Both the position numbers and the translations under genes were made by a program. This document shows, piece by piece, positions 1 to 9,632 of a DNA stretch of 64,000 bases. The notes beneath the pieces were generated by a model, which was given only the letters and a program-made list of their open reading frames with translations, did not search any database and was not told the DNA's origin. Position 1 is the first letter of the stretch. Every line of letters begins with the position of its first letter. This stretch comes from an uncultured Erwinia sp. (GTDB lineage Bacteria; Pseudomonadota; Gammaproteobacteria; Enterobacterales; Enterobacteriaceae), in contig CAMIKG010000018.1 of assembly GCA_946221915.1 (NCBI GenBank), positions 1-64,000 on the forward strand, written 5' to 3'.

Positions 1-164
1 GCGTGGCGCGAGGACCGCCCTGTAGCAGCTGAGGCTGTGCCCCCCTTCACGGGCATCTCAGCGAAAAATACAGTGCAGCCGGCCTGCTCCTTTCGTTATT
101 TATCAAGACACATCACCACCACAATGCTTAACTGACTGGCATTAGGCCCATTGGGCAGGCTTTT
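1..164. other. Left edge, no gene assigned
   Basis: No coding region is convincing here. Near the end lies a short GCCCA/TGGGC inverted repeat (46-50 and 52-56 within 141-160) followed after AGGC by six T residues at 161-166. This could be a weak plus-strand intrinsic terminator for a gene left of the window. The stem is only five base pairs, so this is uncertain. Confidence 0.25.
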
Positions 165-1526
165 TTATGGCTGGCGTTTGCTGCTGGCAACGCGGTGGCA
201 CGTCAGAAAGTCACGGAAATCACTGAAACTCAGCGGACGCGAAAAGTAGAACCCCTGGAAAGCAGTACAGCCGAAATCCTGCATCATCAACCACTGCTCT
301 GGCGTTTCAATCCCCTCCGCCAGCACTTCCAGGTTAAGGTCCAGTCCCATGCGGGCAATCGAGCGGGCAATCACCGCCCCTTTCGGGTTGTCGGTCGCGC
401 CCGAAATAAAGCTACGGTCGATTTTGATCTGCGCCAGCGGCAGTCTGCGCAGATAACTCAGCGAAGAAAAGCCGGTGCCAAAATCATCCAGCGAAAAACG
501 GAATCCTGCCGCGGCTAAAGTATTCATTTTGGTCACCACCGTATCCATGTCGCTGGCAAAAACGCTTTCTGTCAGCTCCAGTTTCACCCGCGAGGGTGCG
601 ATTTGCGTGATGTTCGCCTGGCTGATCAGGTTCGCCACAAAGTCAGCTTTCATCAGATGATCAACGGTAATATTGATCGACAGCGTGAGATCGCGGGTCA
701 GCGGATCCTCCTGCCACTTCGCCAGTTCACGAAAAGCATGGACAATCACCCAGTTCCCCACCGCTGGCATCAGCCCGGCGCGCTGCGCATCTGGGATAAA
801 TGCAGACGGCGGCAGTAATCCCTGCTGTGGATGCTGCCAGCGCAGCAGCGCTTCAGCGCCCGTGACCTGACCACAAGAGTTGAGCAAGGGCTGGAAGAAA
901 AGCACCAGTTCATCGTTGAACAGCGCATTCTGGATGGCCCTGACCTTCTCAGTACGGCGGGAAAAGTCGGCGTGCATCGCAGCGATACCGCCGCAGAAAA
1001 TAGCGGTCGCGATCAGCGCATTAACCCAGGGGCTGAAGGTGCGGAAATGATGAGGCATGGGATCGGCAAAGGGAAAGATCAGCTCGGCGCTGCTCAGTGC
1101 GATAAATGCCAGCAGGCTGACCACGATGGCGGCGGCCTGCAGCCGGTCAGGGTGACGCTGATAGTTAAAATATCCCACCAGCGCAATCACTGGCAGATAG
1201 AGATGCGTTGAGCGCGGAATGCCGTTTGCCGGGATATCGAACAGCAGACAAAACGCGATCACATAGAGGATACACACCAGCTGCGCCAGTATCAGCCCGG
1301 CCGAGAAATGCCCGCGCATCGCAATACGCCAGCAGGGAAATGCGGCGGCGGCGAGCAGCAGCTCTGATGACACCAGCGCCCACTCCTGCATGGCGGCAAA
1401 CGCCACCAGCCAGCCCAGTGAAACAATAACCCCAAGCAGGGAAGCGATGCGGCAAAGAAAAACGAGATGTTCTTCATTCGGCGGTTTAACAATGTTCAGG
1501 CCAGGCATGGCACAGGCAAACTCCAT
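165..1526 (-). CDS. Membrane-anchored EAL-domain cyclic-di-GMP phosphodiesterase
   Basis: Predicted to hydrolyse the second messenger c-di-GMP at the inner membrane. Residues about 20-185 hold five to six hydrophobic segments with no family I can name. The EAL domain fills residues about 200-445 and keeps the expected active-site motifs: EALLRW at 225, ELTES near 318, LDDFGTGFS near 346, IKID near 367 and AEGIET near 403. It should therefore be enzymatically active. There is no GGDEF domain. ATG 1526 and ATG 1508 are both possible starts; 1508 has a GGAG 12 bases upstream, 1526 has no clear ribosome site. It is divergent from sotB and appears to be a single gene. Confidence 0.9.
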   Translation of the reverse strand: MEFACAMPGLNIVKPPNEEHLVFLCRIASLLGVIVSLGWLVAFAAMQEWALVSSELLLAAAAFPCWRIAMRGHFSAGLILAQLVCILYVIAFCLLFDIPANGIPRSTHLYLPVIALVGYFNYQRHPDRLQAAAIVVSLLAFIALSSAELIFPFADPMPHHFRTFSPWVNALIATAIFCGGIAAMHADFSRRTEKVRAIQNALFNDELVLFFQPLLNSCGQVTGAEALLRWQHPQQGLLPPSAFIPDAQRAGLMPAVGNWVIVHAFRELAKWQEDPLTRDLTLSINITVDHLMKADFVANLISQANITQIAPSRVKLELTESVFASDMDTVVTKMNTLAAAGFRFSLDDFGTGFSSLSYLRRLPLAQIKIDRSFISGATDNPKGAVIARSIARMGLDLNLEVLAEGIETPEQWLMMQDFGCTAFQGFYFSRPLSFSDFRDFLTCHRVASSKRQP

Positions 1527-1841
1527 CTCATTAATAGATCACATGCTTACCTGCCTATCTTAACCCTGTTCTGCGGTCAGCATCAAAACCGACCAGCCAC
1601 AAACTGGCGCAGGCGGGCGCAAGAATGCATCCCATAACGGGCTGCATCCACCTGTGAAAAAAAGATGCGGGCAGATACATCCCGCTATGCGTTATCTGTT
1701 GTCGCCAGCGTCGATAAACCCTGTTTATCAGCGGCAGTAAACCTAAGCAAAAAGTGCGACACAGATCACACTAAGATTGAATTTCATACTGCCGCTTCTA
1801 CAATCAGGCGCTTTCAAATTTCACGCTGGATTGAGGAACCT
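1527..1841. promoter_or_regulatory. Divergent intergenic region of EAL gene and sotB
   Basis: This 315-base gap must hold the promoters of both divergent genes. Apart from the CRP-like site at 1755-1770 I see no site I can name. An open frame runs through it into sotB (from 1665) but has no family support. Confidence 0.5.
1755..1770 (+). promoter_or_regulatory. Probable CRP (cAMP receptor protein) binding site
   Basis: TGCGA-N6-TCACA, one mismatch from the CRP core TGTGA-N6-TCACA, with AGATCACA in the right half as in the full consensus. It lies about 72 bases upstream of the sotB start, a plausible position for catabolite control of a sugar exporter. The site is seen; the function is inferred. 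Confidence 0.5.
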
Positions 1842-3059
1842 ATGTCCGCTACCCACGCTGTTTCACGTACCACGGCATGGTCACGCGTTTTAACGCTGGC
1901 GGTGGCCGCTTTTATCTTCAACACCACCGAATATATTCCGGTGGGTTTGCTGTCGGACATTGGCCACAGTTTTGGCCTTGAGTCTGCACAGGCGGGGATT
2001 ATGCTGACCATCTATGCATGGATCGTGGCGCTGATGTCGCTGCCCTTAATGCTGCTGACCAGCCGCGCCGACCGCCGGGTACTGTTAATCGGCATCTTCA
2101 GTCTGTTTACTCTCAGCCACCTGCTGTCGTATTTCGCCTGGAGCTTTGACGTGCTGCTGCTCAGCCGGGCGGGGGTGGCGCTGGCGCATGCCCTGTTCTG
2201 GTCAATTACCGCGTCGATGGCGGTACGGCTGGCGCCCGCCGGGAAGCGTGCCCAGGCGCTGGGTCTGATCGCCACTGCCACGGCGCTGGCGTCGGTGCTG
2301 GGCCTGCCGCTGGGCCGAATTATTGGTCAGGCTTTCGGCTGGCGCGTCACCTTCCTGCTGATTGGCGCGGGCGCGTTTGTCCTGCTGTGGCTGATCGTCA
2401 AAATGATTCCGCAGGTCTCTTCAGAGCAGGCTGGCACCATTAAAAGCCTGCCCGGATTACTGCGCCGCCCGGCGTTGACCGGTCTCTATCTGCTGGTGGT
2501 AACGATTGTTACCGCGCATTTTGCCGCGTTCACCTATATCGAGCCGTTTGTACAAACTGTGGCGGGCTTCAGCCATGGTTTCGCCACGCTGCTGTTGCTG
2601 GTGATGGGCGCTGCGGGGATTGTCGGCAGCGTGATTTTCAGTAAACACGGCAATAAACATCTTTCATCGTTGCTGGTGGTTTCGATTGCCGTGATCACCC
2701 TCTGCCTGTTAATGCTGATCCCGGCGTCGCGCAGCGAAACGGCGATGGTGGTGCTGTGCCTGTTCTGGGGCGTGGCGATTATGATGGTCGGTATGGCGAT
2801 GCAGCTGAAAACGCTGACGCTGGCTTCCGACGCCACCGATGTGGCGATGGCGATGTTCTCCGGTATTTTCAACATCGGTATCGGCGCCGGTGCGCTGCTG
2901 GGTAATAAAGTCAGTCTTGATATGTCCATGTCTGCGATTGGTTATATTGGCGCGATTCCTGCCGCCGCCGCACTGCTGTGGGCCGTGGCGCTGCTGCGTA
3001 AATGGCCACAACCGGCGATGCCTGCTGATGAAGCCGCCGTGGCGACGGAAGTGAAATAG
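1842..3059 (+). CDS. sotB: Sugar efflux transporter SotB (major facilitator superfamily)
   Basis: Inner-membrane drug:H+ antiporter-1 type MFS protein that exports arabinose, IPTG-like and related sugars in E. coli. The 405-residue protein follows E. coli SotB/YdeA closely along its length, for example FNTTEYIPVGLLSDI near the N-terminus, WSITAS and SGIFNIGIGAGALLGN near the C-terminus, with about twelve membrane segments. ATG 1842 is chosen because the enteric protein starts here and GAGG precedes it; the frame stays open upstream to 1665 but that part has no homology I recognise. Transcribed alone, probably under CRP control. Confidence 0.93.
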   Translation: MSATHAVSRTTAWSRVLTLAVAAFIFNTTEYIPVGLLSDIGHSFGLESAQAGIMLTIYAWIVALMSLPLMLLTSRADRRVLLIGIFSLFTLSHLLSYFAWSFDVLLLSRAGVALAHALFWSITASMAVRLAPAGKRAQALGLIATATALASVLGLPLGRIIGQAFGWRVTFLLIGAGAFVLLWLIVKMIPQVSSEQAGTIKSLPGLLRRPALTGLYLLVVTIVTAHFAAFTYIEPFVQTVAGFSHGFATLLLLVMGAAGIVGSVIFSKHGNKHLSSLLVVSIAVITLCLLMLIPASRSETAMVVLCLFWGVAIMMVGMAMQLKTLTLASDATDVAMAMFSGIFNIGIGAGALLGNKVSLDMSMSAIGYIGAIPAAAALLWAVALLRKWPQPAMPADEAAVATEVK

Positions 3060-3193
3060 CCCTGCCGGAGCAGATCAGGGGCGCGTTGCGTCCCTTTTTA
3101 CCTAACCTGACCAGACGTTAAGAATTCCTTAAGAAGCTTCTGCTGTAATAGATGATGTCGTGCCACGTCACCGTTTACAGAAGGAGAGCCTCC

Positions 3194-3946
3194 GTGCTGA
3201 TTAAACATAAACGCGCCCGAACCCATACCGAAGACCGTCATCTGGCATTATGGCTCGCCACCAGTGCGGGGTTACTCAATGCCATGGTGTTAAGCGCTTT
3301 TGGGATCTTTCCCTCGCATATGACCGGCAATGTGTCGCAGCTCTCCAGCGAAATATCCTACAGCGATATCAATCATCTGCAGTTTTTTGCTTATCTGATC
3401 CTCTGCTTCGTGGGAGGCGCAACGCTGGCGCGGCTGGCGGTCATCGTCGGGCTGCGCAATAACTCACGCACCATCTACTGCCTGGTGTTGCTGTTTGAAG
3501 GCGTGGTGTTAACCCTGACTGCGCTGTACGAGCTCTATTTCCACGCGCCAGGCAGTAACTGGCAGGTGATCTCGCTGCTCGCGTTCCTGATGGGAGTACA
3601 TAACGCCACCTCGACCCAGCTCTCTAATGGGCGCGTGCGCTCCACGCATGTTACAGGCACCCTGACCGATGCAGGGATTTCGCTGGGCTCGGTGCTTGCC
3701 GCCGTCCTGCGGCGTGACCCGTCCAAAGACATTGGTTCGCTGAGCAGCCAGTTTAATACCCATTTGATCACCATCACCTCGTTCCTCGGCGGTGGCGTTA
3801 TGGGTCTGCTGCTGTTCAGATATTTCGATTTCCGCGCCATGGCGGGGGTGGGTGTGGTGCTGATGACGATCGCTGTGGTCACCATTGTGGCGACAGTGGT
3901 GCGGGTAAAGAAATTCAGCGGCGCGGTGCAGCGCACCAGAGCATAA
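3194..3946 (+). CDS. DUF1275 (YoaK-type) integral membrane protein
   Basis: A 250-residue polytopic protein of the YoaK/DUF1275 family, whose biochemical role is unknown. It has about six hydrophobic segments and the family motifs: a glycine-rich first helix followed by FPSHMTGN, MGVHNATSTQL, and RSTHVTGTLTDAG. GTG 3194 is chosen as start because AAGGAG (3181-3186) sits seven bases upstream; an ATG at 3152 has no comparable ribosome site. It follows sotB by 134 bases on the same strand with its own spacing, so it may be independent. Confidence 0.85.
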   Translation: MLIKHKRARTHTEDRHLALWLATSAGLLNAMVLSAFGIFPSHMTGNVSQLSSEISYSDINHLQFFAYLILCFVGGATLARLAVIVGLRNNSRTIYCLVLLFEGVVLTLTALYELYFHAPGSNWQVISLLAFLMGVHNATSTQLSNGRVRSTHVTGTLTDAGISLGSVLAAVLRRDPSKDIGSLSSQFNTHLITITSFLGGGVMGLLLFRYFDFRAMAGVGVVLMTIAVVTIVATVVRVKKFSGAVQRTRA

Positions 3947-3986
3947 CCTCGGCTGGATCTCCCCTGTCGCCTGATCACTGGCTCAC

Positions 3987-4006
3987 AAGCCACCGCAAGG
4001 TGGCTT
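3987..4006. terminator. Hairpin between convergent genes
   Basis: AAGCCACC and GGTGGCTT form an 8-bp stem around a GCAA tetraloop, between the ends of the DUF1275 gene and the convergent hypothetical gene. There is no T-run on either strand, so it may be a bidirectional mRNA end-structure rather than a strict intrinsic terminator. Confidence 0.45.
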
Positions 4007-4088
4007 CTGCCGGAGCCGTCTTAGCCTGGCGGATGCTCATCACACAGCATCAATAGCAGCCAGCTCCCGGGCCATGCAGGTCAGTACC

Positions 4089-4526
4089 CTACCAGTGCTT
4101 TGGAAATTGCTGATACAGAATCGGGTCCCACTCGCGATCGTCAATGTCGCTGTAAGGCTCCGTTGGCGTTTCCGAGGCAAATTGTTTGATCACCTGCCTG
4201 GCTGCAACCGGCAGTCTGTCGCCGATCAGGTCTTCCTGTAACACGAACAGTGCATCCTGCAGGCTTAACGCCCGGATATCACCCAGCGGCCATTTATATT
4301 TTTGCAGGATCATATGGTGCAGCGCCTGTTTACCCGGCAGCGTGTTGGCTGGCGTGGCGAATCGCTTGCGATGCTCTTCCAGCACAGCTTCCAGCGTGAA
4401 AAACAGCACCGCCTGATTTTGCACCTTGTAATAATCGAGGGTTCTTTCGCCGTCTAAATCAATGCCACGATAATCCGCAATCCTTTTTTGAATCTGGCGG
4501 AAGAAATCTTCACTGTTGTCATTCAT
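4089..4526 (-). CDS. Conserved hypothetical protein, 145 residues
   Basis: I do not recognise a family. It is a soluble, acidic protein with no signal peptide or membrane segment. Its composition (amphipathic helices, many Asp/Glu/Gln, C-terminal EWDPILYQQFPKHW) looks like a real cytoplasmic protein. The start is preceded by GAGTAAGGGT. It is divergent from phoX, with 217 bases between them, and convergent with the DUF1275 gene. Confidence 0.65.
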   Translation of the reverse strand: MNDNSEDFFRQIQKRIADYRGIDLDGERTLDYYKVQNQAVLFFTLEAVLEEHRKRFATPANTLPGKQALHHMILQKYKWPLGDIRALSLQDALFVLQEDLIGDRLPVAARQVIKQFASETPTEPYSDIDDREWDPILYQQFPKHW

Positions 4527-4743
4527 ACCCTTACTCCTCAGGTGCGCGAGAACGCATAAGATATCATTGCAGTATGACGCGGAGAAGTGATTCAGGCACG
4601 GCGGCGCGGCGTATTTAACGCCCCCGCAAGCGGTTATTTACATAACCTTAAAAAAGTTGCGGTCACCATAAGTCAAACTGTAACAAAAGCTTCTTAGACT
4701 GCTCAGCGCAAGATTATTTCTCTGGAATTGACAGGAAGCCAAA

Positions 4744-6717
4744 ATGAGCAGACCGCTAAAAGCAGTATTCAAACAAGAACATAGTGATGAAATCAGTAAC
4801 CCGAGCGCTAACCCGGCGTTTTCTGAAGTGGCAAGTGTTTTCCTTTCACGCCGCCGCTTTTTGCAGATGGGCGCGGTGGCGGGTGCAGCCGTTTCCTTTC
4901 CTGCATTAATGTCCCCGAACAATGCCTTTGCGGCGCTAAGCCAGCCCACGGCGCTGGCGAAAGCCGTCGCACTGGGCTTTACCAGCATCCCGGTATCCAC
5001 CGAGGACACCGTCCGCGTGCCGGAGGGCTATATCGCCCGCCCGTTCTACCGCTGGGGCGATGCCGTTGGCCTGAAAAACAACCTGCCAGAATTCAAATTT
5101 GACGCCAGCAACAGCACCGATGAGCAGGCGGCGCAGGCAGGTATGCACCATGACGGTATGGCATGGTTCAGCCTGCCGCTGGGACAGGACACGCCGGACC
5201 ATGGCCTGCTGGCGATGAACCATGAATACATCGATAACGGCATGCTGTTTAAAGATGGCGTGGCGAACTGGAACCTCGACAAAGTGCGCAAGGGCCAGAA
5301 CGCCATGGGTATCTCCGTGATTGAGGTGAAAAAACACCACGGCGAATGGCAGGTGGTGCGCCCTTCTGCTTACGCTCGCCGCATTACCGTAAATACGCCG
5401 ATGCAGCTCAGCGGCCCGGCGCGCCACCAGTCACTGATGCAGACCGCTGCCGATCCGCAGGGCGAAGTGGTGCTCGGCACCATGCAAAACTGCGCCAACG
5501 GCCTGACGCCGTGGGGAACCTACCTCACCTGCGAAGAGAACTGGTCCGATATTTTCGTCAAAAAAGCCGCACGTAATGCGCTGGAAAAACGCTACGGCAT
5601 CGGTGACAGCGATGAATCCTACCGCTGGAATGAACTGGACGATCGCTTCAGCGTCGATAAAACCCCTAACGAACCCAACCGCTTTGGCTGGGTGGTGGAG
5701 ATCGATCCTTACGATCCCGCTTCCACGCCGCGCAAACACACCGCGCTGGGGCGGTTTAAGCACGAGGGCGCCGCAGTAACCATCGCAGCCGACCAGCGCG
5801 TGGTGGCCTATATGGGCGACGACCAGAAGTTCGAATACATCTATAAATTCGTCTCCGACAAAAAATACGATGCGGCGAATCGTGAGGCTAATATGCGCCT
5901 GCTGGAATCCGGCACGCTGTATGTGGCGAAATTCAATGAAGACGGCAGCGGCGACTGGCTGCCGCTGGTGTTCGGTCAAAACGGACTCGACAGCAGCAAC
6001 GGTTTCACCAGCCAGGGCGACCTGCTGATCAAAACCCGTCTGGCGGCGGATGTGGTTGGCGCCACCAAAATGGATCGCCCGGAGTGGATTGCCGTTGACC
6101 CGCACAGCGCAGGCAGCGTCTACTGCACCCTGACCAACAACAGCGATCGTGGCAAAGAGGGCAAAGCGCCAGTGGATGCCGCCAACCCGCGCGCCAATAA
6201 CCTGTTTGGCCATATCATGCACTGGAACGAAGAGCATGGCGATGCCGCTGCGGTGCGCTTTAAGTGGGACATCATGGTGCTGGCAGGCCGTGGCGATGAC
6301 AAAGACGCCAGCGCCAAAGGCTCGATGACGGGCGCAGAGTTTGGCAGCCCGGACGGACTCTCATTCGACCATCGCGGCGTGCTGTGGATCCAGACCGATG
6401 TCTCATCCAGCACCATCAACAAAAAAGCCTATGAAGGTATGGGCAATAACCAGATGGTGGCGACCATTCCCGGCAGCAATGAGTATCGCCGCTTCCTGAC
6501 CGGTCCGCGCGGCTGCGAAATCACCGGCATCGCCTTCACGCCGGATAACCGCACGCTGTTTATCAATATTCAGCATCCCGGCGAAGGCGGTGATGATATT
6601 ACCGATCCGGCGAATCCCCGTGCGGTGTCCAACTGGCCGGACGCCAGGGCTGACGGTCGTCCGCGTTCATCTACGGTGGTGATTACCAAAGCAGACGGCG
6701 GTATTATCGGCGCCTGA
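4744..6717 (+). CDS. PhoX-family (DUF839) alkaline phosphatase-like protein, Tat-exported
   Basis: Predicted periplasmic phosphatase of the PhoX/DUF839 family; known members are beta-propeller enzymes using iron and calcium to hydrolyse phosphate esters. Residues 35-41 read SRRRFLQ, a twin-arginine signal, followed by a hydrophobic stretch and AFA near 61-63 as a likely cleavage site. The remaining 590 residues carry the family features, such as MNHEYID, LTPWGTYLTCEENW and GRFKHEGAA, with many Asp/Glu ligands. The 657-residue length is normal for the family. AGGAAG lies just upstream of the ATG. Monocistronic, ending in a strong terminator. Substrate is not deducible. Confidence 0.87.
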   Translation: MSRPLKAVFKQEHSDEISNPSANPAFSEVASVFLSRRRFLQMGAVAGAAVSFPALMSPNNAFAALSQPTALAKAVALGFTSIPVSTEDTVRVPEGYIARPFYRWGDAVGLKNNLPEFKFDASNSTDEQAAQAGMHHDGMAWFSLPLGQDTPDHGLLAMNHEYIDNGMLFKDGVANWNLDKVRKGQNAMGISVIEVKKHHGEWQVVRPSAYARRITVNTPMQLSGPARHQSLMQTAADPQGEVVLGTMQNCANGLTPWGTYLTCEENWSDIFVKKAARNALEKRYGIGDSDESYRWNELDDRFSVDKTPNEPNRFGWVVEIDPYDPASTPRKHTALGRFKHEGAAVTIAADQRVVAYMGDDQKFEYIYKFVSDKKYDAANREANMRLLESGTLYVAKFNEDGSGDWLPLVFGQNGLDSSNGFTSQGDLLIKTRLAADVVGATKMDRPEWIAVDPHSAGSVYCTLTNNSDRGKEGKAPVDAANPRANNLFGHIMHWNEEHGDAAAVRFKWDIMVLAGRGDDKDASAKGSMTGAEFGSPDGLSFDHRGVLWIQTDVSSSTINKKAYEGMGNNQMVATIPGSNEYRRFLTGPRGCEITGIAFTPDNRTLFINIQHPGEGGDDITDPANPRAVSNWPDARADGRPRSSTVVITKADGGIIGA

Positions 6718-6724
6718 TGTACTA

Positions 6725-6750
6725 CGGCGCTCATCTGAGCGCCGTTTTTT
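6725..6750 (+). terminator. Rho-independent terminator of the phoX-like gene
   Basis: Perfect 8-bp GC-rich stem CGGCGCTC/GAGCGCCG (6725-6732 and 6737-6744) with loop ATCT, followed by six T residues, starting eight bases after the stop codon. Confidence 0.93.
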
Positions 6751-6770
6751 GCCCGCCTGACGACGGCGTA

Positions 6771-8090
6771 TCAGCCTCCCGGCAACGCTTCCCGCCGCCA
6801 CGCGCACCGGCCGTTAACCCAGGTCTGCGCAATATTGCGGTCGTCGCCCAGCGTCATCAATACAAACAGTCGTTCCCAGATGTCTTTGCTGTTCGCACTG
6901 CGCAGCTGTTGCAGTGGCGAAACCGCCGGATCAATCACCACAAAGTCCGCCTCCTTGCCGCAGGCGAAATTACCGATGGCATGATCCAGATCCAGCGCAT
7001 GCGCCCCGCCTAATGTCGCGTGATAAAACGCTTCACAGGCGCTCAGTTTGTATTGCTGCAGCTGCGCCACTTTGTACGCTTCTCCCAGCGTTTGCAGCAT
7101 ATTAAAGGTGGTGCCCGCGCCGACATCCGTGCCCAGCCCCATCTTCACGCCCTGCCGCCAGCAACGCTGCAGATTAAACAGGCCACTGCCAAGAAACAGA
7201 TTTGACGTCGGACAAAACGCAATCGACGACTGTGTGTCGTGCAGGCACTGCCATTCGTGATCGTCCAGATGAATACAGTGGGCAAACACGCTGCGCCGTC
7301 CCGTCAGCTGGTGGTGATGGTACACATCCAGGTAGCCGTTACGCTCGGGAAACAGCGTTTTCACCCAGGCCACTTCCTGCGGATTTTCACTCAGATGGGT
7401 ATGCAGCCAGACATCCGGGAACTCCTCGCGCAGCGCCTGCACGGCGTCCAGCAGTTCCGCTGATGAAGTCGGTGCAAAACGCGGCGTCAGCGCATAGCTG
7501 AGACGCCCGCGTCCGTGCCAGCGCAGGATCAGTTCGCGGGTCTGGCGATAACTTTCTCCGGCTGACTCCGTCAGGTAATCCGGCGCGTTGCGATCCATCA
7601 TCACCTTACCGGCGATCAGGCGCATGTCGCGCTTTTCGGCGGCGGCGAACAGCGCGTCCACGGATTCGGGATGCACCGTGCCAAATACCAGCGCGCTGGT
7701 GGTACCATTCGCCAGCAACTGCTGCAGGAAAAATTCAGACATTTTTGCCGCATGATCGGCGCAATGGTACTGGCTTTCCACCGGAAAGGTGTAAGTGTTC
7801 AGCCACTCCAGCAGCTGTTCGCCGAACGCGCCGATCATCTCCGTCTGTGGATAGTGAATATGGCAGTCGACAAAACCAGGGACGATCAGCTTACCGCGCA
7901 GATCGATGGCCTCTGACGCCACAGCAGCCGGTGCGTCCTGCCATGCCGTCAGACTGACAATTTTCCCGGCGCTCAGCGTCAGCACACCATCCTCAAGATA
8001 GCGCGCCTGCGCCGCAATCTCCTGCGGCGCGTCCGCCAGTGCGGTAAAGTCAAAAAAGCTGGCGCGAACAGAGGTGGTCAGATTATTCAT
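6771..8090 (-). CDS. guaD: Guanine deaminase
   Basis: Hydrolyses guanine to xanthine and ammonia, feeding the neighbouring xanthine dehydrogenase. It is a 439-residue amidohydrolase-superfamily enzyme: zinc-binding HIH at about 77-79, further ligands in HTHLSEN near 240 and FAHCIH near 280, and GTDVGAGT near 325 containing the conserved Asp. Length and motifs match bacterial GuaD. CAGGAGCAGT precedes the ATG. It lies on the minus strand just downstream of hpxO, with 46 bases between, so co-transcription with hpxO is likely. Confidence 0.93.
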   Translation of the reverse strand: MNNLTTSVRASFFDFTALADAPQEIAAQARYLEDGVLTLSAGKIVSLTAWQDAPAAVASEAIDLRGKLIVPGFVDCHIHYPQTEMIGAFGEQLLEWLNTYTFPVESQYHCADHAAKMSEFFLQQLLANGTTSALVFGTVHPESVDALFAAAEKRDMRLIAGKVMMDRNAPDYLTESAGESYRQTRELILRWHGRGRLSYALTPRFAPTSSAELLDAVQALREEFPDVWLHTHLSENPQEVAWVKTLFPERNGYLDVYHHHQLTGRRSVFAHCIHLDDHEWQCLHDTQSSIAFCPTSNLFLGSGLFNLQRCWRQGVKMGLGTDVGAGTTFNMLQTLGEAYKVAQLQQYKLSACEAFYHATLGGAHALDLDHAIGNFACGKEADFVVIDPAVSPLQQLRSANSKDIWERLFVLMTLGDDRNIAQTWVNGRCAWRREALPGG

Positions 8091-8136
8091 ACTGCTCCTG
8101 TTATTTCACTGCGTGATAACGCCACGGGCTACAACA

Positions 8137-9291
8137 TTAACCCAGCGGCCCGGCCAGAATGGTGTCGCACAGACCGGCAATAATGCGATCCCCGTTCTCG
8201 TGATGCAGTTCGCGATACCACGCCTGGGTTTCCGCCATCGCTTTCCCGTGGGTCAGATCGCAGCGTTTACGCGCTTTCAGCACTAAATCACGCACCCGAT
8301 CGCAGCGCTGCGCCTGGTAATCCAGCAGTGCGCTTTCAATCGATGCGCCCTGCTGGATTACCTCGCCCAGCACCACGGCATCCTCCATTGCCGCACAACC
8401 GCCCTGGCCGATATCCGGCGTGGTGCTGTGGGCGGCATCGCCCAGCAGCGCCACGCGACCCCGCACCAGCTGACTGAAGGGTTCGATATCATGGATCTCA
8501 ATACGGTTAGTGGTTTGCGGATCGAGCGTCGCGATCAGGCGCTGCACCTGCGGCGTCCAGCCGCTAAAGTAACGGCTAAGATCCGCCCGCAGCGTGCTGC
8601 GATCTTCCGCCAGCCCTTTCGGCAGCGGCACATCGAAAAAGAAGTAGAAGCGACCATCGGCCACCGGCATCAGCGACACCCGCTTGCCTTCGCCGACGAA
8701 GGTGGTCCATTGATTAGCAGGCGCGATCGCTTCATCAATCGCCACCAGGCCGTTCCAGTTGACATAGCCGGAGTAGCGCCGCTCCGGCGCATAGCCCAGC
8801 ACATAGGGGCGGATTACCGAGTGAGTACCGTCTGCGGCGATCAGAAAGTCGCCCTGTGCTGAGCGGCCATCGCTGAACCCGACGGTAACGCCGTCCGCCT
8901 GCTGCGCAACACGCACCACCCGCTGGCCAAAGTGCACGGCGTCACGTCCCCAGGCATCCAGCATCTGGCCCTGCAATTCGGCGCGGGCGATGGGATACGG
9001 TCGCTCGCCCACCCGCTCCACCAGCGGCGCAAGACTGAAACGGGTCATGGTCTGCCCGTGCTGGTAATCCTGATAGGCCATGTAATGCATCGGCCCGCCC
9101 GAGCGGGTCATGATATCGCCCATGCCCAGATGGTTCATGCACTTCACGCCATTGGGCCAGACGGAAATCGCCGCGCCGACTGGCTTGATCTCAGCCACCG
9201 CTTCAAATACCTCACAGTCAATGCCCGCTTTTCTTAACGCCATCGCCGCGCACAGCCCGCCAATACCGGCGCCAGTCACTAATGCTTTCAT
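8137..9291 (-). CDS. hpxO: FAD-dependent urate hydroxylase
   Basis: Oxidises urate to 5-hydroxyisourate with NADH and oxygen, the role of HpxO in Klebsiella. At 384 residues it is a class A flavin monooxygenase: GAGIGGLCAAMAL at the extreme N-terminus binds the FAD ADP moiety, a DG motif (IAADGTHS) near 155-160 and GDAAHSTTPDIGQGG near 285 complete the FAD site. ATG 9291 is chosen because AGGAGAG precedes it and the Rossmann motif then starts at residue 6; the longer frame to 9399 has no homology. Divergent from hpxQ-hiuH, which encode the next two steps. Confidence 0.93.
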   Translation of the reverse strand: MKALVTGAGIGGLCAAMALRKAGIDCEVFEAVAEIKPVGAAISVWPNGVKCMNHLGMGDIMTRSGGPMHYMAYQDYQHGQTMTRFSLAPLVERVGERPYPIARAELQGQMLDAWGRDAVHFGQRVVRVAQQADGVTVGFSDGRSAQGDFLIAADGTHSVIRPYVLGYAPERRYSGYVNWNGLVAIDEAIAPANQWTTFVGEGKRVSLMPVADGRFYFFFDVPLPKGLAEDRSTLRADLSRYFSGWTPQVQRLIATLDPQTTNRIEIHDIEPFSQLVRGRVALLGDAAHSTTPDIGQGGCAAMEDAVVLGEVIQQGASIESALLDYQAQRCDRVRDLVLKARKRCDLTHGKAMAETQAWYRELHHENGDRIIAGLCDTILAGPLG

Positions 9292-9632
9292 CGTGCTCTC
9301 CTGAGAGGAAGTGATGGTAACGATGCAGCAATTTCCATACCACTTCGCAGAGGGATGAGAACAGTGCTGGCGCGGGACTGCCGTCTGCAGACGCACCATC
9401 GTGGCGCATCAGGCGCTGGCAGCGCGCCTTATACTGGATCATTCGTTTCCACCGCAGTCGGTTCCGCATCCAAAGTTTCACTGACGCGTGGATAACATCG
9501 GTGGGCAGAACAATGCTGTGCGCCAGAGTCAGGCATGACGGGGAATAACAGCGGACGCTGGCATGCTATATGCATTATTTGCTGCCATGCGCCCGGCCCA
9601 CTGACTGGCGGGAAAACGCAACAGGAGCAACA
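9292..9632. promoter_or_regulatory. Divergent hpxO / hpxQ control region
   Basis: This 341-base gap carries the promoters of the two divergent purine operons. A 12-bp perfect palindrome CGTCTGCAGACG lies at 9382-9393, a possible operator half. In Klebsiella the system is controlled by a LysR protein HpxR, but no such gene is visible next to it here. No coding region is supported. Confidence 0.35.

Noticed and set aside
4670..4700. Possible Pho box before the phoX-like gene (CTGTAAC at 4678-4684)
   Set aside because: Only the left half resembles the consensus and no second repeat is seen at the right spacing.
5431..6237. 268-codon minus-strand open frame
   Set aside because: Antisense shadow of the phoX-like gene, with no ribosome site or domain.
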